Source: Phycisphaerae bacterium (lineage in GTDB: Bacteria; Planctomycetota; Phycisphaerae; Phycisphaerales; UBA1924). Taken from it: a DNA stretch of 64,000 nucleotides. The notes below the pieces were generated by a model. That model was not told where the DNA came from, ran no database searches, and was given only the letters and a program-made list of their open reading frames with translations. Shown in pieces: positions 24,474-33,157 of this stretch. The translations under genes were made by a program, and so were the position numbers. The first letter of the stretch is position 1; each line of letters begins with the position of its first letter. The DNA is taken from positions 1 to 64,000 of the forward strand of contig BJHL01000003.1 of assembly GCA_014192545.1 (NCBI GenBank), read 5' to 3'.

Positions 24474-25820
24474 TCACGGCAAGTCGATAGGGGTTTTCAT
24501 CGCCCAACTCGCGAGGGCTTCGAGGGCGGGTTTGGCGAAGAAGAGGAGGACGACGGCCATGCAGAGGGGTGGGCCGAAGGGCATGACTCGGCCTGTGTCT
24601 TTGTCGGTGTCTTTGTTGCGGAAGAGTTGGATGAGGAAGATGACCATGCCGAGGATGCCGCCGCCGAAGAAGGCGATGACGGGATCGATCCAGCCCAGGA
24701 CAGCCCCCACTGCTGCCATGAGGTGAACGTCGCCCAGGCCCAGGGCTTCTTTGCCGAAGCCGAGGCTGCCCAAGATGCGGAAGAGCCAAACAACGCCACC
24801 GCCTACGAGGTAGCCCATGAGCACGCCTGTGAGGACTTGGAGTGCAAGCGGGACGGCAGCGTTGGCGCTGGTTTCCATCGCGAAGGTGTTGGGGTTGTAG
24901 ATCCACGGACCGGCGAGTTTGTGGGCGAGGGCAAACCCGGCGAGGGCGAAGGCGAGGGGGAAGCCCACGAAGAGGATTTCGCGGAGCATTTCGCGTCGGG
25001 CGTGCGGGTAGGCGATCCAGTTTTCGGGGTTATTGGGGTCTTTGCCTTCTTGCTCGAGTTTGGTGAGCCACTCTTTTTCCCACGCGGTGTAGTCTTCGAA
25101 ACTGCGACGCATGAGTTTGAACTTGAGGGCGAGGTTGGCGAGGATGAGACCGGCGACGCCGCCGAGAGCAGCGCCGAGCCAGGTCCAGCCGTATTCGCCG
25201 AAGGTGGCGAGACTCCAGGTGTGGCCTGGGGAAGTTTGTTGGAGGAGGCCGCCGGGCTGGGTTGAGATGTACCAAGCCCAGAGGGGGTATGCGACGACGG
25301 CGAGGACGACGGGGACGTTGGTAAAGATGGGTGGGATGGTGAAGGTGCGCCAGTCGACGAGGGTGGCGCACGTCAGGCAGGCGAAGAGCATGACGATGGC
25401 GATGTAGATGGGCCAGGTTTGGTCGAAGCCGCCATAGGCCCACTCGGGGCGCACGGGCAAGACGAGTTTGCCGAGCCAAGTCGCGCGGTCGGTGTAGCAG
25501 ACGACGAACGTCAGGCCCCAGAGCCCGGCCATGAAGGCTTCGACGAGGGGGTATTCGGCGGAGACGGGGGACTTGCAGAAGCGGCAGCGGCCGCCGAGGA
25601 AGAGCCAGCCGAAGATCGGGATGTTCTCGCGCCAGGTGAGTTTGGTGTCGCAGTTGGTGCAGCGGCTTTGAGGGCTGATGAAGTCGAGGCCCAGGGGGAT
25701 GCGGTAGACGAGGACGTTGGAGAGTGAGCCAACGCAGGCGCCGAAGGCCATGGCGAAGAGGACCTTGATGACCTCGAAGGTCAGTTGGAGGGCTTCGAGG
25801 GTGATGAGCGGGTCGGACAT
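24474..25820 (-). CDS. Type IV prepilin peptidase (A24 family)
   Basis: The 448-residue membrane aspartic protease cuts prepilin leaders and probably methylates the new N-terminus. The N-terminal domain has VGSLSNVLVYRIP and two CxxC pairs (CTNC and CRFC). The catalytic Asp residues lie in LVDWRTFTIPP and ALGLGDVHLMAAVGAVLGW (the GxGD motif). It is longer than the usual 250-300 residues: an extra loop (about 230-330) with charged sequence such as DYTAWEKEWLTKLEQEGKD and additional helices separates the two Asp motifs. The start at 25820 (MSDPLI) lacks a strong ribosome site; the open frame to 26201 looks non-coding. Its likely substrate in the window is the pilin at 14032-14457. Confidence 0.88.
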   Translation of the reverse strand: MSDPLITLEALQLTFEVIKVLFAMAFGACVGSLSNVLVYRIPLGLDFISPQSRCTNCDTKLTWRENIPIFGWLFLGGRCRFCKSPVSAEYPLVEAFMAGLWGLTFVVCYTDRATWLGKLVLPVRPEWAYGGFDQTWPIYIAIVMLFACLTCATLVDWRTFTIPPIFTNVPVVLAVVAYPLWAWYISTQPGGLLQQTSPGHTWSLATFGEYGWTWLGAALGGVAGLILANLALKFKLMRRSFEDYTAWEKEWLTKLEQEGKDPNNPENWIAYPHARREMLREILFVGFPLAFALAGFALAHKLAGPWIYNPNTFAMETSANAAVPLALQVLTGVLMGYLVGGGVVWLFRILGSLGFGKEALGLGDVHLMAAVGAVLGWIDPVIAFFGGGILGMVIFLIQLFRNKDTDKDTGRVMPFGPPLCMAVVLLFFAKPALEALASWAMKTPIDLP

Positions 25821-26065
25821 GGATGGGGTATATCGGCTGATTATGGGCTGGGAGTGTGACGAGAAGTAACGAAGTGAGGAAGTGGTAGAGTGACGGAGTT
25901 CATGGGAGAGGGGCTTGGCAGTTGACTGCGTCAATTTGCAAGCGGGTTTGTGGTTCTGTGGCGGATTTGGTGGTTTCGCCGATGAAACGGGGGATTGTTT
26001 GTGGCTAACAATGAGAGTCACGGGTCGGTGTGAGATTGTGGGAGGTTTGCGTGGGGTATTTTGCG

Positions 26066-26755
26066 ATGTCGTCGAATCGGACTTGTTCCATTCGCTGCGT
26101 GTGTTTTGATTGGGGCGGGGTTCTGCTGCGCCATTGCCGGGGGTGGGTGGAAGCGTGTGAAGCGGCGGGGGTGCCGGCGAGGGAGGGGATGGATTCGCCA
26201 CAACTCAAGCAGCGTCGGCAGGAATTGAACCAGCAATTTCAGACCGGGCGGGTGCATGAGCGGGACTTTTTCCCGCAGCTTGCCGAAGCCACCGGAGGGC
26301 TGTACACCGCCGATGAAGTGAGGCAGGTGCATCATGCGTGGTTGCTGACGGAGTATGCCGGGGTTGGTGATGTGATTGATGCGATTAATGCGACGGGGAA
26401 TGTGGAGACGGCTCTACTCAGCAACACGAACGCGGCGCATTGGGCGCGGCATATTGATAGTCCGTGCGGGCGGGTGAAAGCGGATTATCCGGCGATTCAG
26501 CGGATCATGCATCGGCATGCGAGCCACTTGCTGGGACATGCCAAGCCGCATGGGGATATCTATCGCGCGTTTGAAGACGCCACGGGGTTTGGGCCTGGCG
26601 AGATTTTGTTCTTTGATGATTTGCCCGACAATATCGCGATGGCGAAGCAGCTTGGATGGCACGGCGTTTTGGTAGATTACACGCAAGAAACTGCGCCGGC
26701 ACTTTTCGCCGCGCTGCGACGGTATGGCGTGCTTGAAGCAGAAGCGGTGGTGTAA
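26066..26755 (+). CDS. HAD-superfamily hydrolase
   Basis: A 229-residue hydrolase, probably acting on a small phosphorylated or halogenated molecule. Motif I is CFDWGGVL (nucleophile Asp, second Asp replaced by Gly as in the FDxGGVL subgroup), motif II is LLSNTNAAHW, motif III is the Lys of LGHAKPHGDIYRAF, and motif IV is FFDDLPDNI. A helical cap follows motif I. The ATG at 26066 is chosen because the core begins within ten residues; an ATG at 26030 lies out of reach of any ribosome site. The gene stands alone between convergent neighbours. Confidence 0.82.
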   Translation: MSSNRTCSIRCVCFDWGGVLLRHCRGWVEACEAAGVPAREGMDSPQLKQRRQELNQQFQTGRVHERDFFPQLAEATGGLYTADEVRQVHHAWLLTEYAGVGDVIDAINATGNVETALLSNTNAAHWARHIDSPCGRVKADYPAIQRIMHRHASHLLGHAKPHGDIYRAFEDATGFGPGEILFFDDLPDNIAMAKQLGWHGVLVDYTQETAPALFAALRRYGVLEAEAVV

Positions 26756-26882
26756 GAGGCGCACACAAGCGTTGCGCATGAGCATGGATTACGGGCTCGT
26801 GCAGTTGGTGCAGGGCTGATTTGTGTAAAGCGGGTTTGGTGACACCATTGACTGAACCGAGCTCTTCGCTGAAGTACTTGAT

Positions 26883-28229
26883 TCACTCTTCCTCGGCGAG
26901 GCGGTCAGTTGGTTTCATGAGTTCGCGCATCACGACGGTAGCGAAGCTGCCTCGGGGGAGTTCGAAAGCGCAGCGGATATAGGGGCCGTGTTCGTCGACG
27001 CCGCCTTCGATTTCGGGGTCGGTGATCGGCACGCGGAGTGGTCGGCGCTTGCCTTCGAGCGGGTAGCGAGATTGGGTGTCGTGGCGGGCGAGGTCAGCAG
27101 GAGTGACAGCGAAGTTGGCGAGGGCGGCGTCTTCGAGCGTGCCGATGGCGCCTTGGGCGCGGAGCATGGAAGAGCCCCACATCGGTCCACTGGGAGAGAT
27201 GTCGAAGGTGGCGAGGCGGTCGGCGAGGGAGTGGTGGTCAATGGGTGGTGCTGTGGGAACGGGCTGAAAGCCCGTTCCACTTTCAGACTTTACTGCAAAC
27301 ACCGCGTGATTCTCATGCTTGAGAGCAACGTCGCCTTCACTCAGCGTGGCAAACGTGTTGTTCGCAAGCCGCGCATCGAGCACGGCGTTGAAAACGGCAC
27401 TTTGGAAAGCAGTGAGATAGAAGCGGATGGTGGTCTCGTCGAGGCTCAGAAAGGCGTCGCGATAGGTTCTGTCTTGGGCGAGTTGATGAAGCACGCGGCA
27501 TTCAGTACGCGCGTCACGTGGATACGCGAGAATGGCTTCGCGATACTTGCGCTGCACAAATAGATCGCGTGCTTCGCGATTGAAAGTCGGGAAGGCTTTA
27601 CTGGGCGCAAGCAGTTCGTGTACGGCGGTGGCGAAGTCATTGACGATGATCGCCCGACCAATCAGATGGTTATTGGCGATCATGCCGAATCGCTGTTCGC
27701 CAATCCGATTGGGGACACCGGTTGCTTGCAGGACTTTGAGGCATGCGAGGGCATTGCGAACGTGCAGCGGATTGACTTCACGAATCTTGATGCTGAAGCG
27801 ATTACCTTTGAGGTGACCCGGGCGGAGTTTGTTGGTGTGATAGTCCGCCCAGTTGACACCAATTTGCTCGTGCTGGAGCATCGGAAAGTCTTCGATTTTT
27901 TTCCCGGGCGCATAAACAGAAACAACTTGTCGCGTGATGGCATGTTTGTCTTTGAGGCCTGCGTAACCAACATCGCGACTGCGCACGTTGAAGTGCCTCG
28001 CGATGACTTCGAGCATGTGCATCGTGCTCATCATGCGTTTGGTGATGAGCATGTAAATGTGTTCGCCTTCGCCTGCAGGCGCATACGCAGGTAGTTCATC
28101 CACAAGAAAATCTTCAGGACGTTGCTTGATCACGCCGCCAATGGGCGGGATGTTGGCAGTAAGGTAGATTTGCGGCGCGACATGCGTAGATCGGTCGCTA
28201 GGCGGCGTGAATGAATGGCTCTGGCTCAT
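26883..28229 (-). CDS. truD: tRNA pseudouridine(13) synthase TruD
   Basis: A 448-residue enzyme that converts U13 of tRNA to pseudouridine. The family signature GYAGLKDKHAITRQ (catalytic Asp94) and NRIGEQRFGMIANNHLIG are intact; the TRUD insertion domain lies between. Residues about 310-330 contain the extra peptide ESGTGFQPVPTAPP, encoded by a perfect hairpin repeat at 27256-27278. That is not part of the family and looks like an inserted dispersed repeat kept in frame. The ATG overlaps the stop of the bifunctional nuclease gene (ATGA), so they form one operon. Confidence 0.92.
   Translation of the reverse strand: MSQSHSFTPPSDRSTHVAPQIYLTANIPPIGGVIKQRPEDFLVDELPAYAPAGEGEHIYMLITKRMMSTMHMLEVIARHFNVRSRDVGYAGLKDKHAITRQVVSVYAPGKKIEDFPMLQHEQIGVNWADYHTNKLRPGHLKGNRFSIKIREVNPLHVRNALACLKVLQATGVPNRIGEQRFGMIANNHLIGRAIIVNDFATAVHELLAPSKAFPTFNREARDLFVQRKYREAILAYPRDARTECRVLHQLAQDRTYRDAFLSLDETTIRFYLTAFQSAVFNAVLDARLANNTFATLSEGDVALKHENHAVFAVKSESGTGFQPVPTAPPIDHHSLADRLATFDISPSGPMWGSSMLRAQGAIGTLEDAALANFAVTPADLARHDTQSRYPLEGKRRPLRVPITDPEIEGGVDEHGPYIRCAFELPRGSFATVVMRELMKPTDRLAEEE
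27256..27278. repeat. Perfect hairpin repeat inside truD
   Basis: GGAACGGGCT (27256-27265) and AGCCCGTTCC (27269-27278) form a ten-pair stem with a three-base loop. On the coding strand it gives the peptide GTGFQPV, which I recall as a frequent by-product of planctomycete intergenic repeats. Confidence 0.75.
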
Positions 28230-28669
28230 TCCGGCTTGTCATCCTTGCTGGCAGCTTCAAGAACATGCTCGGCAACGTACACAGGGACATTGCCCGCGAT
28301 GCCCAACGCAATCGCATCGCTTGGTCGGCTATCGATATTGATGAGCGTGCCATCTTTCATGCGCACGTCAAGCGTGGCGAAGAACGTGTGATCAGCCAGA
28401 TCGTTGATACTGATCGACTCCAGCTTGCCGCCCATTTGCTGGATGACGTTGCCCAGCAAATCATGCGTCTGCGGCCGCTTGATCGCAACGCCCTTGAGCC
28501 GGCGTTCAATCGCCTGCGCTTCGGGCAGCCCGATGACGATCGGGAACGAGCGACCGTTCTCCTTTTGGGCAATATCATCGCCCTCCTGCGTGACTTCGCG
28601 GAGTTCGATGATCTGGTAATCGTTGAGTTCGCGAATCAGAATTCGCGAGAGCTCCATCCGCACGGACAT
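28226..28669 (-). CDS. Bifunctional nuclease (BFN/DUF151) family protein
   Basis: A 147-residue protein of the DUF151 family, which includes a plant nuclease and many bacterial proteins of unclear role. Recognisable parts are FPIVIGLPEAQAIERRLKG, RPQTHDLLGNVIQQMGG, TFFATLDVRM and the signature IDSRPSDAIALGI. The start at 28669 has AGGAGG five bases upstream, much better than the longer frame to 28753. The stop overlaps the truD start by three bases. Confidence 0.85.
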   Translation of the reverse strand: MSVRMELSRILIRELNDYQIIELREVTQEGDDIAQKENGRSFPIVIGLPEAQAIERRLKGVAIKRPQTHDLLGNVIQQMGGKLESISINDLADHTFFATLDVRMKDGTLINIDSRPSDAIALGIAGNVPVYVAEHVLEAASKDDKPE

Positions 28670-28776
28670 GGCGGCCTCCTGATACTCGCATCGGCAGAAT
28701 GCGGTGGGAGATGCTACGCAGGGAAAGGCGAGTGACGGAGTGACGGCGTCCAAAGTGCTGGAGCCAGAAGAGGCAA

Positions 28777-30243
28777 CTAGATTTTGGTGGTATCCACGGT
28801 CGCGCCGGGGGCTACGACTTGTTCGCCACCGTTGCTGCGAGCGCGGAGGGTGGCGACAAGCGTTGCCATGTCGCCGCGGAGAGGGGCGGTGAAGGTCACG
28901 CGTTCGCCGGTGATCGGGTGATCGAAGCTCAGCAAAGCAGCGTGGAGGGCTTGGCGCGTGATGAGGGGCGTGGTGTTGGGAACGGGAGAGTCAGGGTTGG
29001 GATAGGGAATGAGTGCGAGCGGCGAAGACGCGGCGGGGGTGCTTTTGGATTTTGCTTCGCTCGTCGCGTTCTTGGTGGTCTTGGCTGATTTCGCGGCAGG
29101 GCTTCCTTGCGAGATGCCAAGAGCCTTGCCGCCGTACATGTCGTCGCCCACGATGGGCCAGAGGTTGTGCGAGAGGTGGACGCGAATCTGGTGAGTACGG
29201 CCGGTTTTGAGTTCCAGTTCGACGAGCGAAAAACCGGTCGTATCGGCCTCGTGGAGATTGGTGTGTGTGCGTTGGAGGTTGGCGGTTTTGGGAAGTTCGG
29301 GGGCGGACCAGCCTGGAGAAGAGAGTGATGCAGTGACGGCGTGACGGAGTGACGAAGGGGGAACATCGTCTCCTCGTTCGCTCGTTCGCTCGTTCGCTCG
29401 TTCGCTCCCCATCACATACCGCTCGCGCACGCGAACGATCGTCACGCTCTCCTTACCCAGTTCGTCATGCCGCACAACATACTTCTCGCGATAACCCTTC
29501 TCCCGCGAAGGATGCGGCCCCAGCGGCAGGTCAATCACGAAGCCATCAGGCTCAACCAGGCCATGCACAACCGCGAGATACCGCTTATCGACGCGGCGAT
29601 GCTCAAACTGATGCCCCAGCTTCCAGTGAGCTTCATCGCTCTTCGCAAAAACAATGCAGCCGCTCGTATCACGATCAAGGCGATGAACAACGCCAGGTCT
29701 CGCAAGTTCCTTGCCCACCGCCGAAAGCCCCCCACTGCTCTTGTACTTGAGGTGCCACGCAAGCGCGCCGAGCATCGTTCCTTTGTTCTCGTTGCGAGCC
29801 GGATGCACAATGATGTCCGGCTGCTTGTTCACGACGATGATGTGATCATCTTCGTACATCACTTCCAGCGGAATGTCTTCAGGCTGAATGTCCTTCGCAG
29901 GCGGCGCAGGCACCACAACTTCAACAACATCGCCCTTGTTGAGCTTCGTGCTCGCCTTCGCCGGGCGCGAGTTGACCTTCACCTCGCCGTCATCGATGAG
30001 TTTTTGCAGTTGCGTGCGCGACAGGAAGCTGATGCGATCAGTCAGGTACTTGTCCAGCCGCTTGTCAAGATCATGCTGCAGCTCAAACCGCACGCGCCGC
30101 ATCTGCTCGTCGTCTTCGCCTTCCAAACCTTCTTCGCGCGCATGCTGCAACGCAGCGACGATGGCGTCGGCATCGACCTTGCCGCCCGCGTCATAGACAT
30201 CATCGCGGGCGGGCTTGTCGTGCTTGGTCGGTTTCTTGGACAT
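28777..30243 (-). CDS. RluA/RluD-family pseudouridine synthase with S4 domain and repeat insertions
   Basis: The 488-residue enzyme makes pseudouridine in rRNA. An acidic N-terminal extension (1-55) precedes an S4 RNA-binding domain (about 58-110). The catalytic domain shows IVVNKQPDIIVHP and HRLDRDTSG at 187-195 (catalytic Asp190), then KTGRTHQIRVHL and VGDDMYGG. Family members are about 320 residues; the excess is two inserts. One (about 280-308) is SERANERTSER followed by SLRHAVTASL, made of an 8-bp tandem repeat and a GTGACGGA repeat. The second (about 385-430) is a Lys/Ser/Pro-rich stretch after the MYGG motif. The inserts fall in surface loops, so activity may remain. It probably shares a promoter with the TPR gene upstream (39 bases). 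Confidence 0.88.
   Translation of the reverse strand: MSKKPTKHDKPARDDVYDAGGKVDADAIVAALQHAREEGLEGEDDEQMRRVRFELQHDLDKRLDKYLTDRISFLSRTQLQKLIDDGEVKVNSRPAKASTKLNKGDVVEVVVPAPPAKDIQPEDIPLEVMYEDDHIIVVNKQPDIIVHPARNENKGTMLGALAWHLKYKSSGGLSAVGKELARPGVVHRLDRDTSGCIVFAKSDEAHWKLGHQFEHRRVDKRYLAVVHGLVEPDGFVIDLPLGPHPSREKGYREKYVVRHDELGKESVTIVRVRERYVMGSERANERTSERGDDVPPSSLRHAVTASLSSPGWSAPELPKTANLQRTHTNLHEADTTGFSLVELELKTGRTHQIRVHLSHNLWPIVGDDMYGGKALGISQGSPAAKSAKTTKNATSEAKSKSTPAASSPLALIPYPNPDSPVPNTTPLITRQALHAALLSFDHPITGERVTFTAPLRGDMATLVATLRARSNGGEQVVAPGATVDTTKI
29321..29357. repeat. GTGACGGA-type tandem repeat inside the pseudouridine synthase gene
   Basis: AGTGATGC, AGTGACGGC, GTGACGG and AGTGACGA follow each other. 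The same short unit occurs between genes at 28729-28748 and, more loosely, at 25855-25900. Confidence 0.6.
29373..29404. repeat. 8-bp tandem repeat CTCGTTCG, four exact copies, in a coding region
   Basis: Four identical units fill 29373-29404. As eight is not a multiple of three, gain or loss of one unit would shift the reading frame of the surrounding pseudouridine synthase gene. Confidence 0.9.
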
Positions 30244-30282
30244 GGGTGGACGCGAAAAAGTCGCGAGAGGCGAACAAACGCG

Positions 30283-31185
30283 TTAGGGCTTCTTGGGTTC
30301 TTCGGGCGTGGAAGATGGAGTCGTCGGTGTCGTTGGAGCCGGCGCGGGCGTGGGAACAGTCTCAATCGGCGCAGCCGGAATCACTTCCGGCACCGGCGCA
30401 GGCTGCGTCGCTGCGCCCCCCAAGTTCAAGCCAGCTTCGGGCGTCGTCGCAACCGGCGCCGCAGGCGTCGTGTTGAGCGGCGTAGGAACCATCGCCTTCT
30501 CAGGCAACGCCGGAATGCTCGCAAGCGTTGGCAGCGAGTCAATGCGTTCCTGCGCGAGTTTCGCGTGCCCACCCTCGCCCCAAGGCTTGCTCAGCGCGAT
30601 GATCAGCTCATAGTTGGCTTTCGCTTCGTCAAGCTTCCCACGACTCTCAGCAACAGCGGCCAGCCCATAGAGCGCGCCGATGGCATCAAGCGACTTCGCA
30701 GGATCAGACCCCGCATACGTCAGCACCAACTGGTAATTCTCAGCAGCCAGTTTGAGATTCGCTTCGCGATCTTCGGGCGAAAGCACATCAGCAGGGTCCG
30801 CGAGCGTGCCGTCAGCATTCAAGGCAGCGCCTTCCTTGATTCCGCGGCGAACGATGTTGAGATACGCATCGGCCGCATGCAACCGAGCAACGGCAGCAAC
30901 GGCGGGTACGTCTGCATGATCGAGGGCGACTCCAATGAGTGACGTGGGCGAGGGTGACGCTGATTCGAGCGTCGTGTTGAGCTGTGCAAACGCATCCTTG
31001 ATCTGCGTCTGCTTGTACTCGTTCCACTTCTTGAAGCCCAAATAGCCAAGGGCCGCAACAGCGACGATAGTGATAACGGTGCCGCCCCAGCGCTGGAGAA
31101 CTTCCTTGAAGTCCTGATTAATCAGGGATTCTTCAAGGCCTGCGCGTTCGCGGATTTGCAAGTCACGACGATCATCAGTGGCCAT
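30283..31185 (-). CDS. Membrane-anchored TPR protein (YfgM/TPR_21-like)
   Basis: A 300-residue protein. A short cytoplasmic part precedes one membrane helix (TVITIVAVAALGYLGFKKW, about 36-54), then a helical TPR-like region with alternating Ala and Leu (VARLHAADAYLNIVRRGI, KLAAENYQLVLTYA, AIGALYGLAAVAESRGKLDEAKANYELI) typical of YfgM-like periplasmic chaperone partners. The last 75 residues are Pro/Thr/Ala-rich and probably disordered. The start at 31185 has AGAGGTG-like sequence upstream (weak). It lies between the GTPase and pseudouridine synthase genes in the same direction. Confidence 0.7.
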   Translation of the reverse strand: MATDDRRDLQIRERAGLEESLINQDFKEVLQRWGGTVITIVAVAALGYLGFKKWNEYKQTQIKDAFAQLNTTLESASPSPTSLIGVALDHADVPAVAAVARLHAADAYLNIVRRGIKEGAALNADGTLADPADVLSPEDREANLKLAAENYQLVLTYAGSDPAKSLDAIGALYGLAAVAESRGKLDEAKANYELIIALSKPWGEGGHAKLAQERIDSLPTLASIPALPEKAMVPTPLNTTPAAPVATTPEAGLNLGGAATQPAPVPEVIPAAPIETVPTPAPAPTTPTTPSSTPEEPKKP

Positions 31186-31262
31186 AGAGGTGATTATAGA
31201 ACGCGCGAAGGTGCAAGGTGGCAAATGGCCGCAGCGGATGCGCCGCGCGACAATCCACACGA

Positions 31263-32270
31263 TTACAGCCAGAATTTCCACGGTTGATCGCGTGTAAGCA
31301 ACTCCGCCGGCACAAGCGTGTCGCGAATGCGGGCGATAAACCCTTCAAGGCCTGTGTTCGTACGGGCACTAACGCGAATCGCAGCGGGCCAAATCGATTC
31401 GCCTTGATCTGCTCGCAGACAAACGCTGAGTACCGGAATGTGAGCAAGTTGCGGAAGCACAATCGGTTGCGTCTGAGGATCGCCACAACTCAAAACAAGT
31501 GCAGCGTGTTCCGCAAGTCCGAGTGCCCGAGCACGAGCGGCCAATTCCTCAGCGTCAGCAGTCACACGAATGCCCGGCGTGTCAACATACTGAATGGTCA
31601 GCCCCGCGCAGTCAAGCAAAACGCCAACGTGGTCGCGCGTAGTGCCAGGCTCGTCGGCAACGATGCTCACATGACGCTTCGCAAGCGCGTTGATGAGCGT
31701 GCTCTTGCCGATATTGCTCGGCCCTATCGCGATAACCAGCGGCGGCGTGAGGAGGTGGCGCATCGCAGCATCTCTCGCCGGATCATTGGGCGTGGTTGCA
31801 GTTGTACGCCGCCACAAATCATGTTGCGCCAGCAGCAGGTTGGTAGCCATCGCACTGCTCGTTCGCGAAAGCGCAAGCAAGGCTCTCGCCTCAACCACAC
31901 TTCGAGCCTCCGGAAACAACTGACCTGCATCGATATCCGCATCACCAATCGGCTCACCGAAGCGTGCGTGCAATTCGCGAGCAATCGCGCGAACACCAGC
32001 AATGCTGCCATGTGGCATCATCAATAGCGTGCAATCATCAACGCGCGCAACAAGGGCTTCATCAATATCCAGCAGCGTCCGTTGCGCAACCGCTCCTGTC
32101 GCAATCGACCCAAGTCGAAGCACCTCCATCGCCGCCGCCATCGCCTGCGAATCTTCAGCCTGCAGCCAGATCAAAGCAATCGCCCCCGGATGCCCCAGCG
32201 GCGACACAATCCGCCACATGCATCCTGCGGTCCCAAGCGAAGCAATCGGCCCAGGCAATTCAGCGTTCAC
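31263..32270 (-). CDS. MnmE/TrmE-like GTPase, shortened
   Basis: A 335-residue protein resembling MnmE, the tRNA wobble-uridine modification GTPase, but about 120 residues short. The N-terminal half is an MnmE-like folate/helical region (MNAELPGPIASLGTAGCMWR onward, with EARALLALSRTSSAMATNLLL). The G-domain has G1 GPSNIGKST, G2 GTTRD and G3 DTPGI. The G4 site reads CLRADQ where NKxD is expected, and the C-terminal CxGK box of MnmE is missing, so guanine specificity and modification chemistry are doubtful. The GTG start overlaps the coaX stop by four bases (GTGA). It may be a divergent paralogue with another role. Confidence 0.75.
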   Translation of the reverse strand: MNAELPGPIASLGTAGCMWRIVSPLGHPGAIALIWLQAEDSQAMAAAMEVLRLGSIATGAVAQRTLLDIDEALVARVDDCTLLMMPHGSIAGVRAIARELHARFGEPIGDADIDAGQLFPEARSVVEARALLALSRTSSAMATNLLLAQHDLWRRTTATTPNDPARDAAMRHLLTPPLVIAIGPSNIGKSTLINALAKRHVSIVADEPGTTRDHVGVLLDCAGLTIQYVDTPGIRVTADAEELAARARALGLAEHAALVLSCGDPQTQPIVLPQLAHIPVLSVCLRADQGESIWPAAIRVSARTNTGLEGFIARIRDTLVPAELLTRDQPWKFWL

Positions 32271-33124
32271 GTTTCATCATCCGAGTCGTCATCCGCATCG
32301 TCATTATGCGACGCGATCATGTCATCACTCGCGTCAGCATCAAGGTTGCGCCGACACGCCTCGTAAATGCCAAGCAACTGCAAATCTGCAACAACATGCT
32401 CAACAACTTCATCATTCTCAAACAGCATCTGCGCATCGCCACCGGTCGCAATAATCTGCGGATACGCCTCATACGCCTCAGCATACCGCTCCACAACCAG
32501 CCGCACCAACCCCTGAGCCGCCGCTTGCGCACCCAGCAACATCGCGTGCTTGGTGTCCTTGCCGAAAGGCCCGCGAGCAGCATCCGGACGCGTGAAAGCA
32601 AGTTGCGGCAACGCCGCAGTATGCTCGTGCAAGCTCGCCAGCATCATGTGCAACCCCGGCGCAATCACGCCGCCTTGAAAGATGCCTTCGCCATCAATGA
32701 AGTCAACGGTGATCGCAGTACCCGCATCGACAATCACACAAGCCTGCTTCGCTTTGCTGAATGCAGCAAGCGCACAGAGCAAGCGATCCTGCCCCACAGT
32801 CGTATCGTCATCGAGCGTGTTCCGCAGCGGAATCGCCAGATCGCGGCCAAAGCGGTACACCTCTTCGCCAGTCTCAACGCGAAGCAGCTTCTCGAGCTGA
32901 TCCGCAACCTTGTTGTTCACCGACGACATAACGATGCTGGACCCGTGATCACTCACCAGCAGCTCGCGCGCCTGCTTCGCAATCCCCGCCAGATCGCTGT
33001 TGCTGTGACTCGCCGACTCCACAAGCTCCGCCCCGCGCGTCGCCGCAGGCCGAAACAGCCCCAGCCGCGTGCGAGTATTGCCGACGGTGACGGCCAAAAG
33101 TGTGCCGGTTGTCAATTGATCCAT
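32267..33124 (-). CDS. coaX: Type III pantothenate kinase
   Basis: A 285-residue kinase for the first step of coenzyme A synthesis. ASKHA-type motifs are present: VGQDRLLCALAAF (the GxDR region), CVIVDAGTAITVDFID and FQGGVIAPGLHMM. The first phosphate motif normally reads DVGNT, but here it is VTVGNT, so the usual Asp is Thr. The C-terminus carries an acidic tail (DDADDDSDDE) not typical of the family. The start is ATG 33124. The gene overlaps the MnmE-like GTPase. panB, two steps earlier in the same pathway, lies at 48903-49688. Confidence 0.88.
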   Translation of the reverse strand: MDQLTTGTLLAVTVGNTRTRLGLFRPAATRGAELVESASHSNSDLAGIAKQARELLVSDHGSSIVMSSVNNKVADQLEKLLRVETGEEVYRFGRDLAIPLRNTLDDDTTVGQDRLLCALAAFSKAKQACVIVDAGTAITVDFIDGEGIFQGGVIAPGLHMMLASLHEHTAALPQLAFTRPDAARGPFGKDTKHAMLLGAQAAAQGLVRLVVERYAEAYEAYPQIIATGGDAQMLFENDEVVEHVVADLQLLGIYEACRRNLDADASDDMIASHNDDADDDSDDET

Positions 33125-33157
33125 ACGCAAGTTTATGGACGCCGCCGCACCCGTGCA

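Noticed and set aside
29467..30942. Rightward 491-residue frame
   Set aside because: Arg-rich shadow of the pseudouridine synthase and TPR genes.
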